Position numbers and translations under genes: made by a program. The notes beneath the pieces are model-generated. The model saw nothing but the letters and a program-made list of their open reading frames with translations, was not told the DNA's origin and searched no databases. This document shows positions 7,776-16,854 of a DNA stretch of 64,000 nucleotides, piece after piece. This DNA is from Halorubrum alkaliphilum (GTDB lineage: Archaea > Halobacteriota > Halobacteria > Halobacteriales > Haloferacaceae): positions 1 through 64,000 of the forward strand of contig NZ_JAGGKQ010000007.1 of the NCBI RefSeq assembly GCF_017873815.1, given 5' to 3'. Position 1 is the first letter of the stretch. Each line of letters begins with the position of its first letter.

Positions 7776-8345
7776 ATGACGGAGCACGCGGACCGCTCGG
7801 TGGCCGAGCAGATCGAATACCGCCGGAACAACGCGGTCGACCCGGAGGACTTCCTGTTCGAGGCGGAGGCGATCGAGTTCGACACGGTCGACGACGATCT
7901 CACCCTCACCGACGAGTTCCTCGAGGCGGTTGAAGCCGAGATCGAGACGCTGCTCGACCGGGGTCACTCGTCCGCTGACGTGGCCAGACTGTTCAGCGCC
8001 CGGGAGGCGGAGACTCACGTGGCGGATCGGGAGTATCTCGCGTACAAGACCGGCGACATCGTCCGCAACTGGCCCTCCGAGGAGGCGCTCTACTTCGACC
8101 TCGCGGTCGACGGTGCGCTCCGTGAGTCCCACGCGGATTGGGAGGCGGTTCCGCCCCGCCAACGGCAGCGGATCGTCCAGTCGCTGCGCACGTTCCAGGA
8201 CGAGTGTCCGTTCTGTGCCGGAACCGTCGGGGTGAGCAACGACAAGGTCGAGTCCTGCTGTGACGAGAACCTAGTCCACGTCATCCACTGTACCGGCTGC
8301 GAGACGCGGTTCTTCGAGTTCTCGCCCGGTTCCGTTCCAGTCTGA
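7776..8345 (+). CDS. Conserved haloarchaeal protein with C-terminal zinc ribbon
   Basis: 189 residues of unknown function. The N-terminal two thirds are acidic and helical (VAEQIEYRRNNAVDPEDFLFEAEAIEF). The C-terminus carries a probable four-cysteine zinc site, CPFCAG.. and CTGCETRFF, plus an extra CC pair (VESCCDENLVHVIHC). No DNA-binding helix-turn-helix is evident. ATG 7776 follows a GGTTTTTTTCAC tract about 30 bases upstream. It is divergent from the histidine kinase (237-base shared promoter region), so co-regulation is possible but not shown. Confidence 0.75.
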   Translation: MTEHADRSVAEQIEYRRNNAVDPEDFLFEAEAIEFDTVDDDLTLTDEFLEAVEAEIETLLDRGHSSADVARLFSAREAETHVADREYLAYKTGDIVRNWPSEEALYFDLAVDGALRESHADWEAVPPRQRQRIVQSLRTFQDECPFCAGTVGVSNDKVESCCDENLVHVIHCTGCETRFFEFSPGSVPV

Positions 8346-8348
8346 GAT

Positions 8349-8390
8349 CCTCTGGACTGAACCACGAGGCTTCCTCCCCGATCCTCCGTA
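8349..8390 (+). repeat. Degenerate hairpin-plus-GGCTTCCTCC end sequence, copy A
   Basis: Just after the preceding stop lies a stretch with TGG..ACTGAA..CCA pairing followed by GGCTTCCTCC and ATCCTCCGT. The same arrangement (hairpin, GGCTTCCTCC, TTCCTCCGT) occurs at the end of rlmE (24617-24660). It resembles the terminal hairpin of IS200/IS605-type elements or derived palindromic elements, but no transposase is present. Confidence 0.45.
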
Positions 8391-8421
8391 CGCCGGATAC
8401 GTGTGCGCCGGAGACGGCGTT

Positions 8422-8958
8422 TCACTCCACGGTGATCGTCGTCTCGTCGGCCAGCCCCTTCCCGTCCGGATCCGCGACGTTCACTGCGACGCGAAGCGTG
8501 TGCTCCCCTCGGTCGGCACGGTCCCACTCGCGGTCGGAGATCCTGAACAGTCCCGACCACTCCCTGCGGAACCGTCGTCTCTCGCCTCGATCGAGGTTCA
8601 GGTAGGCGGTTCCGTCCGGGGGGTCGTGTACTGGAACGCGTGAGGCCTCCACGTGACCGTCGACCGACCACGTCCATAGGAGCGGGGAGCGTACTTCCAC
8701 CGAGACGGGGATCGGCAGGCGATTGGTGAACGTGACGGTGAACGGGACGGACTCCGCCGGACCGACGTGCGTGCGCTCGGCCGTTACGTCGACCGTGACG
8801 ACTCGGTGGCGAAGCCAGTGTGGGAGGAGTCGCTTGCTCCAGGCCGAACTCGTGATCGACCGGGCCGCCTGCGGTTCGACCCCCTCCTCGGCGTCACCGG
8901 GTCGAAACGGGTCCGACCGATCCCGCTCGACGGCGTCCGACTCGTAGATCCGGCGCAT
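8422..8958 (-). CDS. Conserved haloarchaeal beta-sandwich protein of unknown function (possibly DUF7974)
   Basis: 178 residues. A basic/aromatic N-terminus (WSKRLLPHWLRHRVV) is followed by an immunoglobulin-like region, with alternating strands TVDVTAERTHVGPAESVPFTV, FTNRLPIPVSVEV and LRVAVNVADPDGKGLADETTITVE. This resembles cytoplasmic CARDB-like or DUF7974 proteins of haloarchaea. There is no signal peptide or membrane segment. The start is the second in-frame methionine (8958, MRRIYESDAVERD); the longer form begins at 8982. The gene stands alone on the minus strand downstream of the unrelated ABC operon. Confidence 0.7.
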   Translation of the reverse strand: MRRIYESDAVERDRSDPFRPGDAEEGVEPQAARSITSSAWSKRLLPHWLRHRVVTVDVTAERTHVGPAESVPFTVTFTNRLPIPVSVEVRSPLLWTWSVDGHVEASRVPVHDPPDGTAYLNLDRGERRRFRREWSGLFRISDREWDRADRGEHTLRVAVNVADPDGKGLADETTITVE

Positions 8959-9026
8959 TACCCGTAAGACCGTGACGCACACGCAAAAAAGTGCGGCGTC
9001 TCAACGGACGAGATACCTCACGTGCA

Positions 9027-10403
9027 CTACTTCGCGTCCCCGACCGCGGGGCGGTCGCCGGGTGCGTCGGCATCGTACCGGAGACACGCTATCTCGTGGG
9101 TGTTCCGGATGTGGTTCGACGACGGATGTCGAGTCTCACACGGCGACTCGAAGACGGCCTCGAGCCGGTCGTTCGCCGCGTCGACCTCGCCGTCGACCAA
9201 CAGACGGACCGCGTCCGAGACCGCGTCGTCCGCCTCACCGTCGCCGATCCACTCCGGGATGTCGAACGTGTTTCGGACTAGCGCCTCCGCCGACTCGACG
9301 TCCATGGCGGTCACGTCCTCGACGCCGCCGGCATCGGTGTCGGTGTCGGCCGTCGTAACCAGACCGTCGGCCGCTTCCAGTCCGGAGAGCCGAAGTCGAA
9401 GGTCCATCACTCCGCGGAACGCCGGCTGATCGACGTCGAGGTCCGTCGGCGGGATGACCCGCGGACACCGGGTGTGGAACCGACAGCCGCTCGGCGGATT
9501 CATCGGTGACGGCACCTCCCCCCGAAGGAAGATCTGGTTCCCCTCCCACAGCGGATCCGGCTCGGGGATCGCCGACAGCAGTGCCTCCGTGTACGGGTGA
9601 TACGGCTCGGCGAAGATCTCCTCGGTCGTTCCCACCTCGGCGAGTTCGCCGAGGTACATCACCGCTATCCGGTCGGAGATGTGCTCGACGACGCTTAGAT
9701 CGTGTGCGATGAACACGTACGCGAGGTCGAACTCTTCCTGGAGGTCCTCCAAGAGGTTGAGGATCTGTGCCTGTACCGAAACGTCGAGTGCCGACACCGG
9801 CTCGTCACAGACGATCAGCTCGGGGTCGACGGCGAGCGCGCGAGCGATCCCGATTCGCTGACGCTGTCCGCCGGAGAACTCGTGCGGATAGCGGTTGGCA
9901 TGGCTCGGGTTGAGCCCCACCGTCTCCAGCAACTCGTAGATGCGTCGTTCGCGTTCCTCGCCCTCGAGGATCCCGTGGATGTCCAGCGGCTCGCCGACGA
10001 TATCACCGACGGTGAGCCGCGGGTTGAGACTGGAGAACGGATCCTGGAAGATGTACTGTACGTCCGTCCGTAGATCTCGGAGTTCGCTTCCCGAGAGGTC
10101 GGTGATCTCGATCGTCTCGTTCTCGCCGGTCTCCTCGTTGCGTTTGTGGTACGTAACGGATCCACCGGTCGGCTCGATGAGCCGGAGCATCGACCGACCG
10201 AGCGTCGTCTTCCCGCAGCCGGATTCCCCGACGACGCCGAGCGTCTCCCCGGGGTACACTTCGAGGTCGACGCCGTCGACCGCCTTCACCTGGTCCGCAC
10301 GGTTGAGAAAGCTCTCGATGAATCCGGACGAGGTCTCGTAATACTTCTGGAGCCCCTCGGTCCGGAGAAGCGGATCGCCACTACGGTCGGGACCGGTGCT
10401 CAT
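9027..10403 (-). CDS. dppF: Dipeptide/oligopeptide-type ABC transporter, ATP-binding protein (DppF/OppF)
   Basis: 458 residues, the last gene of the five-gene importer operon. It has Walker [10 protein letters not shown]-loop [12 protein letters not shown], signature [15 protein letters not shown], Walker [13 protein letters not shown] and the H-loop. The C-terminal oligo_HPY Cys motif is split: [10 protein letters not shown] is followed by about 100 acidic residues before [15 protein letters not shown], which explains the length (330-350 is usual). Similar insertions occur in haloarchaeal homologues as I recall. Its ATG overlaps the stop of the preceding ATPase gene by 4 bases. Substrate unknown (peptides, nickel or others). 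Confidence 0.92.
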   Translation of the reverse strand: MSTGPDRSGDPLLRTEGLQKYYETSSGFIESFLNRADQVKAVDGVDLEVYPGETLGVVGESGCGKTTLGRSMLRLIEPTGGSVTYHKRNEETGENETIEITDLSGSELRDLRTDVQYIFQDPFSSLNPRLTVGDIVGEPLDIHGILEGEERERRIYELLETVGLNPSHANRYPHEFSGGQRQRIGIARALAVDPELIVCDEPVSALDVSVQAQILNLLEDLQEEFDLAYVFIAHDLSVVEHISDRIAVMYLGELAEVGTTEEIFAEPYHPYTEALLSAIPEPDPLWEGNQIFLRGEVPSPMNPPSGCRFHTRCPRVIPPTDLDVDQPAFRGVMDLRLRLSGLEAADGLVTTADTDTDAGGVEDVTAMDVESAEALVRNTFDIPEWIGDGEADDAVSDAVRLLVDGEVDAANDRLEAVFESPCETRHPSSNHIRNTHEIACLRYDADAPGDRPAVGDAK

Positions 10404-11458
10404 TGGGACCCCTCCGTGGGTGCGGCAGCGTCGTCACGCACCGTGACGTCGTAGTCGAGCCCGCCGTTGAGCTCTCCCGTGTATTCCAGACAGCGCGCGC
10501 TGCGCTCGCTACCGACCGTCGCCGGCTTCCCCGTTTCCGGTTCGGTGAGCGCCGGCTCCGTCCGGCGGCACGCCTCCTCGGCGTACGGGCACCGCGGATG
10601 GAACGAGCAGCCGGTCGGCGTGCTGATGAGGTCCGGCATCGAACCGGGGATCGTCTGGAGCCGGTCCCGGTCGTCACCGATTCGGGGAATGGAACTCATC
10701 AACCCTACCGTGTACGGGTGTTTGGGATCGTAGAACAGGTCCTCTGCCGACGCACGCTCGACGGACTTGCCCGCGTACATCACCATCACCCGGTCACAGA
10801 GGTCCGCAACGACGCCGAGGTCGTGAGTGATGAGCTGTACTGCCGTGTCGAACTCCTCCGCGAGGTCCTCGAGTTCCGCGAGGATCTTCGCCTCCGTCGT
10901 CACGTCGAGTGCGGTGGTCGGCTCGTCGGCAACCAACAGGTCCGGATCACACGACAGTGCCATGGCGATGACGGCACGCTGTTGCATTCCGCCGGAGAAC
11001 TCGTGTGGGTAATCGGAGTATCTGGCCTCCGCGTCCGGTATCCCGACTCGATCGAGGAGTTCGATCGCGCGTTCCCGTGCTTCCTCGTCGGTGTGATCGA
11101 GATGATGACGGATCGCCTCCGATATCTGGTCGCCGACGGTGTACACGGGATTCAACGCCGTCTGTGCGTCTTGGAAGATCATGGCGACACGGTTGCCACG
11201 AACCTCCTGTATCTCCGTTTCGGTCATTTCGAGGAGGTCATCGCCGTCAAGCAGGATCTCCCCGCTCTCGATGCGCCCCGGACTCTCGATGAGCCGAAGC
11301 AGGGAGAGTGCAGTGACGCTCTTTCCGGCACCGCTCTCGCCGACGACGCCGAACTTCTCGCCGGCCTCGATGGAGTACGAGAGGTCGTCGACGGCCGTCA
11401 CGACGCCTTCCGCGGTGTAGAACGTGACCGTGAGATCACGCACTTCGAGGAGCGCCAT
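10400..11458 (-). CDS. dppD: Dipeptide/oligopeptide-type ABC transporter, ATP-binding protein (DppD/OppD)
   Basis: 352 residues. It has Walker [10 protein letters not shown]-loop [13 protein letters not shown], signature [16 protein letters not shown], Walker [13 protein letters not shown] and H-loop LITHDLGVV. The C-terminal oligo_HPY region holds four cysteines (CSFHPRC, EAC, ARC), which in DppD structures bind a 4Fe-4S cluster. It pairs with the neighbouring DppF-like ATPase as the cytoplasmic motor. It overlaps dppC by one base and dppF by four, so the operon is probably translationally coupled. Confidence 0.94.
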   Translation of the reverse strand: MALLEVRDLTVTFYTAEGVVTAVDDLSYSIEAGEKFGVVGESGAGKSVTALSLLRLIESPGRIESGEILLDGDDLLEMTETEIQEVRGNRVAMIFQDAQTALNPVYTVGDQISEAIRHHLDHTDEEARERAIELLDRVGIPDAEARYSDYPHEFSGGMQQRAVIAMALSCDPDLLVADEPTTALDVTTEAKILAELEDLAEEFDTAVQLITHDLGVVADLCDRVMVMYAGKSVERASAEDLFYDPKHPYTVGLMSSIPRIGDDRDRLQTIPGSMPDLISTPTGCSFHPRCPYAEEACRRTEPALTEPETGKPATVGSERSARCLEYTGELNGGLDYDVTVRDDAAAPTEGSQ

Positions 11459-12489
11459 TATCCGCCACCTCCCCGAACGTCATCGACCTGTACGTCCAGT
11501 GCGTCGTTCACCGCGTCACCAACCATGTTGATCGACATCACGAAGAGGAAGATCATCATTCCCGGGAAGACGGTAGTCCACCAGAACCAGGTGCCGCCCG
11601 CCCCGGTGATGAGCGTGTCGCGTTCCGCGTCCAGCATCGTCCCCCACTCCGGAGTACCGGGGTCGAAGCCGAGACCGAGGAAGCCGAGCGCAGCGACGCC
11701 GATCACGACCGTCCCGATCGACAGCGTCGCCTGTACGACGACCGGCGCGATCGCGTTCGGGATGATGTGTCTGAACAGTACGGACTTGTCCCGAGCGCCG
11801 AGCGCCTTCGCGGCCATCACGTACTCGTTCTGTTTCACTTTCAGGATCTCACCGCGGATGATCCGAGCGTAGCTCGCCCAGCCGACGAGCGCGAACGCCC
11901 CGACCAGCGGGATGAATCCGCCCCCGAAAAGCGAGACGAGGATCATCGCCAGCACGAGCGCAGGGAACGCGAATATGACGTCGACGAGCCGCATCATCAC
12001 GCCGTCAGTCGTGCCGCCGAAGTAGCCGGACACACCGCCGTAGATCACGCCGAAACTCGCGGCGAGCGCGGTCACCACGAAACCGATGGTGACGCTGTAT
12101 CGCGAGCCGGCGACCACCCGCGAGAACGTGTCACGACCGAGTCGATCGGTCCCCATCGGGTGCGTCAGCGACGGCGAGTCGTATCGATCGCCGACGCCGG
12201 TCTGTGCGGGGTCGTACGGCGTGAGACTGAGCGGCTGGACGGTGACGTCACCAACCACGATCGGGCGGGAGAACACCGCCACGAACAGCATCACGACGAC
12301 GACGGCCATCCCAGTCAGTGCGAGCCGATCGCGTTTCAACTGGTGGATCACACGAACCCAGCGGTTCTGGACCTCCGGGTCGTCCTCTGCTTCCTCGGCG
12401 TCGTCGCCGGTCGGTTCCGCCGCGTCGTGGTCCGCGATCCGTTCCGTCTCGAACCCCGACACCCGAATGCGGCCTCGTTCAGTTGACAT
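11458..12489 (-). CDS. dppC: Dipeptide/oligopeptide-type ABC transporter, permease (DppC)
   Basis: 343 residues, with about six membrane segments. The first is LALTGMAVVVVMLFVAVFS; the EAA-loop region that contacts the ATPases is AKALGARDKSVLFRHIIPN. A long acidic N-terminal cytoplasmic tail (residues 1-50) and the conserved HPMGTDRLGRDTFSRV motif place it in the DppC/OppC class. It forms the channel with DppB and ends one base into dppD. Confidence 0.94.
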   Translation of the reverse strand: MSTERGRIRVSGFETERIADHDAAEPTGDDAEEAEDDPEVQNRWVRVIHQLKRDRLALTGMAVVVVMLFVAVFSRPIVVGDVTVQPLSLTPYDPAQTGVGDRYDSPSLTHPMGTDRLGRDTFSRVVAGSRYSVTIGFVVTALAASFGVIYGGVSGYFGGTTDGVMMRLVDVIFAFPALVLAMILVSLFGGGFIPLVGAFALVGWASYARIIRGEILKVKQNEYVMAAKALGARDKSVLFRHIIPNAIAPVVVQATLSIGTVVIGVAALGFLGLGFDPGTPEWGTMLDAERDTLITGAGGTWFWWTTVFPGMMIFLFVMSINMVGDAVNDALDVQVDDVRGGGG

Positions 12490-12510
12490 TGGTGCGTATC
12501 TGAGACATTG

Positions 12511-13467
12511 TTAGTAGTCGTGTCGAATCCGCGGGTCGAGCAGCGCGTAGACGATGTCGGCGAGCAGGTTCGCGAGCACGATGAACACGCCGGTGAAAAG
12601 CGTGATCACAAGAATCAGGTTGATCTCGCGGACGTTGATCGCTTCCACGAACAGGATCCCGAGCCCGGGCCACCCGAACACGGTCTCGACGACGACCGAC
12701 CCGGAGACGATCGAGGCCGTCAGGAACGCCGCGATCGTCGTCACGGAGATGAGCGAGTTCCGGAGCACGTGTTTCAGTACCACCGTGCGCTCGGGAAGCC
12801 CCTTCGCGCGCGCAGCGGTGACGTACTCCTTGTTCAGTTCCTCGGCCATCGACGTGCGCATGATCCGCATCAGGTTCGCGGACGCGGCGGTGCCGATGGT
12901 GACGCCGGGCAGGACGAGCCACCACAGCATCGACGTCGAGAGCAGCGGCTCCTGTGGATCCAGCGTCGGGAACAGGTTCAACTGTACCGAGAAGACGGCG
13001 ATGAGCATCAACCCGAGCCAGAAGTTCGGAATGGAGATGCCGGATAGCGCCGCGAAACGGCTAACGTCGTCACCGATCTCGCCCCGGTTGATCGCGGCGT
13101 ATATGCCGCCGGGAATGGCGATCAGCAGGGCGAACACCCAGCCGAACAGGCCGAGCGCGAGCGTCTCCGGCAGCCGCGCCCACACGAGCGCACTCACGTC
13201 GCGACCGGAGGTGAAGTGCTCACCGAAATCGCCGGTGAGGACGTCACCGAGCCAATTAATATACTGTACCCAGACCGGGTCATCGAGCCCGAACTCTCGA
13301 CGAAGTCGTACGGCGTCGGCCTGTGACGCGTCGGGGTTCGCCGCCACGAGCTGTGAGACCACGTCTCCGGGAGTCAGGTGTACGAGCCCGAACGTGATCA
13401 CTGACACCCCGAACAACACGGGTATCGACGCCAGCGTACGGCGAACGGTGAATTTCAGTAAGTCCAT
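12511..13467 (-). CDS. dppB: Dipeptide/oligopeptide-type ABC transporter, permease (DppB)
   Basis: 318 residues, the usual length for DppB/OppB. The N-terminal membrane segment is LASIPVLFGVSVITFGLVHL; a periplasmic-type loop with LRREFGLDDPVWVQY is followed by five further membrane segments and the EAA loop AARAKGLPERTVVLKHVLRN. It ends 21 bases before dppC and follows the substrate-binding protein by 69 bases. Confidence 0.94.
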   Translation of the reverse strand: MDLLKFTVRRTLASIPVLFGVSVITFGLVHLTPGDVVSQLVAANPDASQADAVRLRREFGLDDPVWVQYINWLGDVLTGDFGEHFTSGRDVSALVWARLPETLALGLFGWVFALLIAIPGGIYAAINRGEIGDDVSRFAALSGISIPNFWLGLMLIAVFSVQLNLFPTLDPQEPLLSTSMLWWLVLPGVTIGTAASANLMRIMRTSMAEELNKEYVTAARAKGLPERTVVLKHVLRNSLISVTTIAAFLTASIVSGSVVVETVFGWPGLGILFVEAINVREINLILVITLFTGVFIVLANLLADIVYALLDPRIRHDY

Positions 13468-13536
13468 GAGGGTATCGAACGCATTGTTCCGGGATCAGGG
13501 TCCATGGTGGATGGTCGTCGGATCGGGACGGGAGAC

Positions 13537-15549
13537 CTACCGGTCGAGGTAGGCTATCTGCTCGTCGAGCGGCGCATAGACAGCGTACGTGAAGATCGAC
13601 TGCGTGTTGGGATGACAGTTGACTCCGGCCACGTCCTCGTTGAACGTCAGCGTCGTCAACGAGTAGTCGACGATGGTGTTCGCCATCAAGTCGGTGTGCG
13701 CCTCCCAGAACTCGTCGTACCGCTCGCGACGCAGGTCCGGATCCTCCGCGACGTCCGCGCCGAAGCGGCAGCCGTTGAGCAGGTCGACGAACTCGTCGTC
13801 GAACGTCCCCGGCGGGAAGTAGAAGTTACAACACCCGTTCCAGTTCTCCGGGTCGTGGATCGCCTCGATGTAGCCGTGGGGGTCGAACCCCGTCGCGAGT
13901 CCGATGACGGCACACGCGTTGTTCTCCGCGTCGTCGATGTGTGCTTCGTCCGTGTAGAGGTCCCCGGTCGTCCAATCGCCGAGTGCGGCCGGCGTCTCGA
14001 GCTCCGCATCGAAGAGGCCGCTCTGGTTGAGCTGGTCGACGACCAGCGACATCTTGTCGATGCGCTCGTCGTCGTCGGCGTTCGTCTGGATGGTGACCTC
14101 GATGGGCGCTTCGAAGCTGGACTGCTCGATCAGCTCCGTTGCTCGCTCCTCGTCGGGCTCGACGCTGTACGCGAACTCCTGTTCGATGAGCTCGTCGTAC
14201 CCCATCGCGGTCCCGAAGTCGGAGGCCGGCTCGGGGATGGGTGCCTGTGCGGGCGAGCCCCACCCCTGCTCGACGACGTCGACGATGGTCTGGCGCGGCA
14301 TGAGCGCGCTAACCGCCTGTCGAACTTCGGCCTCGGCAAAAGCCCCGCCCTCGTCGGTGTCCTCCAGCGGGAACTGCATGAACTTGTACCCGGTACTCTC
14401 CTGTGCGGAGACGTCGAAGTCGTCCGACTGCATGAAGTTGTTCCGGGCGTCGGATGCCAGCTCGTACGTTACGTCGAGGTCGCCGTCCTCCAATGCGGCC
14501 GAGCGCTGGGAACTCTCCGGGACGAACCGGACGTTAATCTCCTCGATCGCCGGACGCTCCGGGAAGTCGGCGGGACCGTCGTAGTCGGGCAGGTTCTCGA
14601 GACCGACCTCCTCGACCCAGTAGTTGTCGGTGCGTTCGAGCCGGAGCACCGAGCCCTCGTCGAACTCGGCGATCTCGTACGGCCCGGTTCCGACCGGGAC
14701 CGGACCGCCGGCCCGCGGCTCCAGCTCACCAGGTCCGAGGTCGTGGTGCTCCTCCGGGAAGAGGTCGATCGGCGGGAGCTCCACGAAGGCGGCCGCGTCC
14801 GGCTCCAGCGAGTAGAGATTGAACTCGTACCCGTCGTCGCCGTCGGGCGCTTCCGCGTACATGAACGCGTCGAACACCTGACCCTGATTGGTCGAGCCGA
14901 CGTACCGGTCGTACGACCCGACGATGTCGCCGGCGGTACACTCGTCGCCGTTGTGGAACTCGATACCCTCGTGGAGGCGACCGGACACCTGCGTTCCGTA
15001 CACGCCGTCGTCGACGGCGTCCTCCGCCTCGTGGCGGGTGAGTACGCGAACCTCGTCTCCCTCCTCCGCACCCTCGAGGTCTTCGGGGTGCTGGAGGAGG
15101 ACGAGGTTGAGGTCGTCGTCGAGATCGAATATCGGTATTCCACCGTCGATCTCGACGATCTCCTCCTCGCGCATGTACTCCTCGTAGTCCTCGTAGTCCA
15201 CGTTCTGGGAGTCGACGGCGTCGTACTCCTCGGCCATCCACAGCTCGGTGGTTCCCTCCGCGTCCGTCGTAAGCAGGTTGTCGTACACCAGCGAGAACAC
15301 CGCGGTGTCCTCCGCGGCACTGCTCTCGGCGGCGTCGTAATCGTCGATGCTGTCGCGGGGAATGGAAACCTCTAGCGTGCCGCCGTCCTGGATCTCGTCG
15401 ACGTCGATATCGTTTCGTTCGAGCGCGGGATCGATGTCGACCTCGTCGTCATCGTCTTCCCCCAGACAGCCGGCCATTCCGACGACGGATGCACCGGCAA
15501 TACCTTGTAGTACTTTGCGACGGTCAACTGATGGGTCTGCTGAACTCAT
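13537..15549 (-). CDS. ABC transporter substrate-binding lipoprotein, DppA/OppA family (SBP family 5)
   Basis: 670 residues, the first gene of the importer operon. The N-terminus has a twin-arginine signal (D-R-R-K-V-L-Q, residues 9-15) ending in a lipobox (MAGC), typical of haloarchaeal Tat-exported lipoproteins anchored outside the membrane. An acidic linker follows, then a long SBP_bac_5 domain with GTGPYEIAEFDEG and LPDYDGPADFPERP. It should capture peptides or a similar ligand and deliver it to DppBC; specificity cannot be deduced. ATG 15549 puts the RR motif at the right distance; the longer in-frame start would bury it. Confidence 0.93.
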   Translation of the reverse strand: MSSADPSVDRRKVLQGIAGASVVGMAGCLGEDDDDEVDIDPALERNDIDVDEIQDGGTLEVSIPRDSIDDYDAAESSAAEDTAVFSLVYDNLLTTDAEGTTELWMAEEYDAVDSQNVDYEDYEEYMREEEIVEIDGGIPIFDLDDDLNLVLLQHPEDLEGAEEGDEVRVLTRHEAEDAVDDGVYGTQVSGRLHEGIEFHNGDECTAGDIVGSYDRYVGSTNQGQVFDAFMYAEAPDGDDGYEFNLYSLEPDAAAFVELPPIDLFPEEHHDLGPGELEPRAGGPVPVGTGPYEIAEFDEGSVLRLERTDNYWVEEVGLENLPDYDGPADFPERPAIEEINVRFVPESSQRSAALEDGDLDVTYELASDARNNFMQSDDFDVSAQESTGYKFMQFPLEDTDEGGAFAEAEVRQAVSALMPRQTIVDVVEQGWGSPAQAPIPEPASDFGTAMGYDELIEQEFAYSVEPDEERATELIEQSSFEAPIEVTIQTNADDDERIDKMSLVVDQLNQSGLFDAELETPAALGDWTTGDLYTDEAHIDDAENNACAVIGLATGFDPHGYIEAIHDPENWNGCCNFYFPPGTFDDEFVDLLNGCRFGADVAEDPDLRRERYDEFWEAHTDLMANTIVDYSLTTLTFNEDVAGVNCHPNTQSIFTYAVYAPLDEQIAYLDR

Positions 15550-15636
15550 GGGTGTTAGTAGCAGTCGTCGTTGTCGAACAGCGTCCGTACGCGGGGCGGG
15601 GCAGAACACTGTTCACTGTTGTCAATGCTACCTACC

Positions 15637-15663
15637 ACTATATATTCCATATCTCTTAAAAAA
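15637..15663 (-). promoter_or_regulatory. AT-rich promoter region of the dpp operon
   Basis: On the minus strand there are two TATA-like boxes, AATATATAG (about 15638-15646) and a TTTTTAAGAG tract (about 15653-15663). These are the only strongly AT-rich sequence in the 251-base gap 15550-15800. They imply a 60-90-base leader before ATG 15549. Confidence 0.45.
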
Positions 15664-15800
15664 CTGTCCAAATTTCTTCGGGAACACCGTGTGATACGAT
15701 TACTCGTCACCGAATCAATCGTTAGTCAACGACTCTTTCGTATAACTGAGATCGGTCCGAGCCCGAGTCGGCGATCGTCGCTCGCGTGTCGGAACGGTGT

Positions 15801-16697
15801 TCAGTCGCCGCCGACGGGCGTGGGGGTTCCCGACACCGACTCCGCGCTCCGCAGGACCCATGCCGCACCGAGCGCGAGCGCAAGCGCGGCCCCCAGCGCC
15901 ACGAGGTTGACCTGCTGCCAGAAGCCGTCGTACAACACGAGGTCACGTCCGAGAAGCAGGGTGGTGACGAGCGCCGCCATCGACCCGGCCGCGAGCGTCC
16001 GCACCGTTCGTGCCGTCGACGCGTCGATATCGGTACGCTCGCCACGAACCCCTGCCGTCGCGCCGACCATGGCTACGATCAGCCCGAGGTGTGCCGCCAG
16101 TCCGGCAATATAAAAGGCGGCCTGTGCGCCCGGCGAATACGTTACGAACCGGACCGCCCGGGAGAAGACGGCGCTCGCGAGTACGCCGACGAGAGCGATC
16201 CCGACGGCAGCACGGAGGAGCCGAGGAGACGCACCGCGGTCCCCGCCCCAGACGGTCGCCAGCGTGAGCAGCGTGAAGATACACAGCGCGACGATCAGGT
16301 GGGCGGCGTGCGTCGAGACGGTGTAGCCGCCCGGGACCAGTCCGCCGACGGTGACGGTGATCGCCCCGACCGTGATCTGGAACGGCAGGATCGCCACTGC
16401 GAGCGTCGCCGCCAGCCGCGTCCGGCGGTCGAACCCGCCGCGCCACGCCCAGCCGGCGACACCGATGATGAGGAAGCCGGTGATCATCGCCCAGACGCGA
16501 TGGAACCACTCGATGAAGTCGGGGTTGATCGTGAGCGCCGGGATTAGCTGGTCGGAACACAGCGGCCACTGGGCCTGACACGCCAGCCCGGACCCGGTCG
16601 CCGCGGTGTACACGCCGAGCGCGAACAGCGACAGCGTCATCGCGGTCGTCGCCGCCGCGTACCGCCGGAAGGTCAACCACGCGGGCCGAAGACTCAT
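15801..16697 (-). CDS. ctaA: Heme A synthase (COX15/CtaA family)
   Basis: 298 residues, eight predicted membrane segments. It oxidises heme O to heme A for aa3-type terminal oxidases. Two four-helix halves are visible. His ligands appear in EWFHRVWAM and STHAAHLIVAL of the first half and in GLAAHLGLI of the second. At the expected position of the fourth conserved His, the last helix reads WQQVNLVALG, so a His seems replaced by Asn. A Cys pair (GLACQAQWPLC) lies in the first extracellular loop as in Bacillus CtaA. ATG 16697 has a TATA-like CTAAGTAC (minus strand, about 16716-16723) upstream. Confidence 0.9.
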   Translation of the reverse strand: MSLRPAWLTFRRYAAATTAMTLSLFALGVYTAATGSGLACQAQWPLCSDQLIPALTINPDFIEWFHRVWAMITGFLIIGVAGWAWRGGFDRRTRLAATLAVAILPFQITVGAITVTVGGLVPGGYTVSTHAAHLIVALCIFTLLTLATVWGGDRGASPRLLRAAVGIALVGVLASAVFSRAVRFVTYSPGAQAAFYIAGLAAHLGLIVAMVGATAGVRGERTDIDASTARTVRTLAAGSMAALVTTLLLGRDLVLYDGFWQQVNLVALGAALALALGAAWVLRSAESVSGTPTPVGGD

Positions 16698-16759
16698 TGG
16701 ATGTGATCGGGTTCGCGCGTACTTAGACCGTTCGGACGGTCCACGCGAGCGGGAACGGC

Positions 16760-16772
16760 GGTATATAAAAAC
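16760..16772 (+). promoter_or_regulatory. Strong orphan TATA box
   Basis: GTATATAAAAAC on the plus strand is one of the best archaeal TATA matches in the window, but no ORF with haloarchaeal codon bias follows. A second TATA-like CGTATAAGT lies near 16829-16837. Predicted transcription would start near 16795 and run into the repeat element, so an untranslated RNA is possible. Confidence 0.45.
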
Positions 16773-16854
16773 TCGAACGGGTCCGTTGAAACAACTATTA
16801 CGCGACAGCTCTGATTCGGCTCCGGCCCGTATAAGTACGGCAATGATCGATGTC

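Noticed and set aside
13504-15375. 623-codon plus-strand ORF opposite the substrate-binding protein
   Set aside because: It is the mirror of a well-supported Tat lipoprotein gene. Its Val/Arg/Leu-rich composition with no domain is typical of antisense frames in GC-rich genomes.
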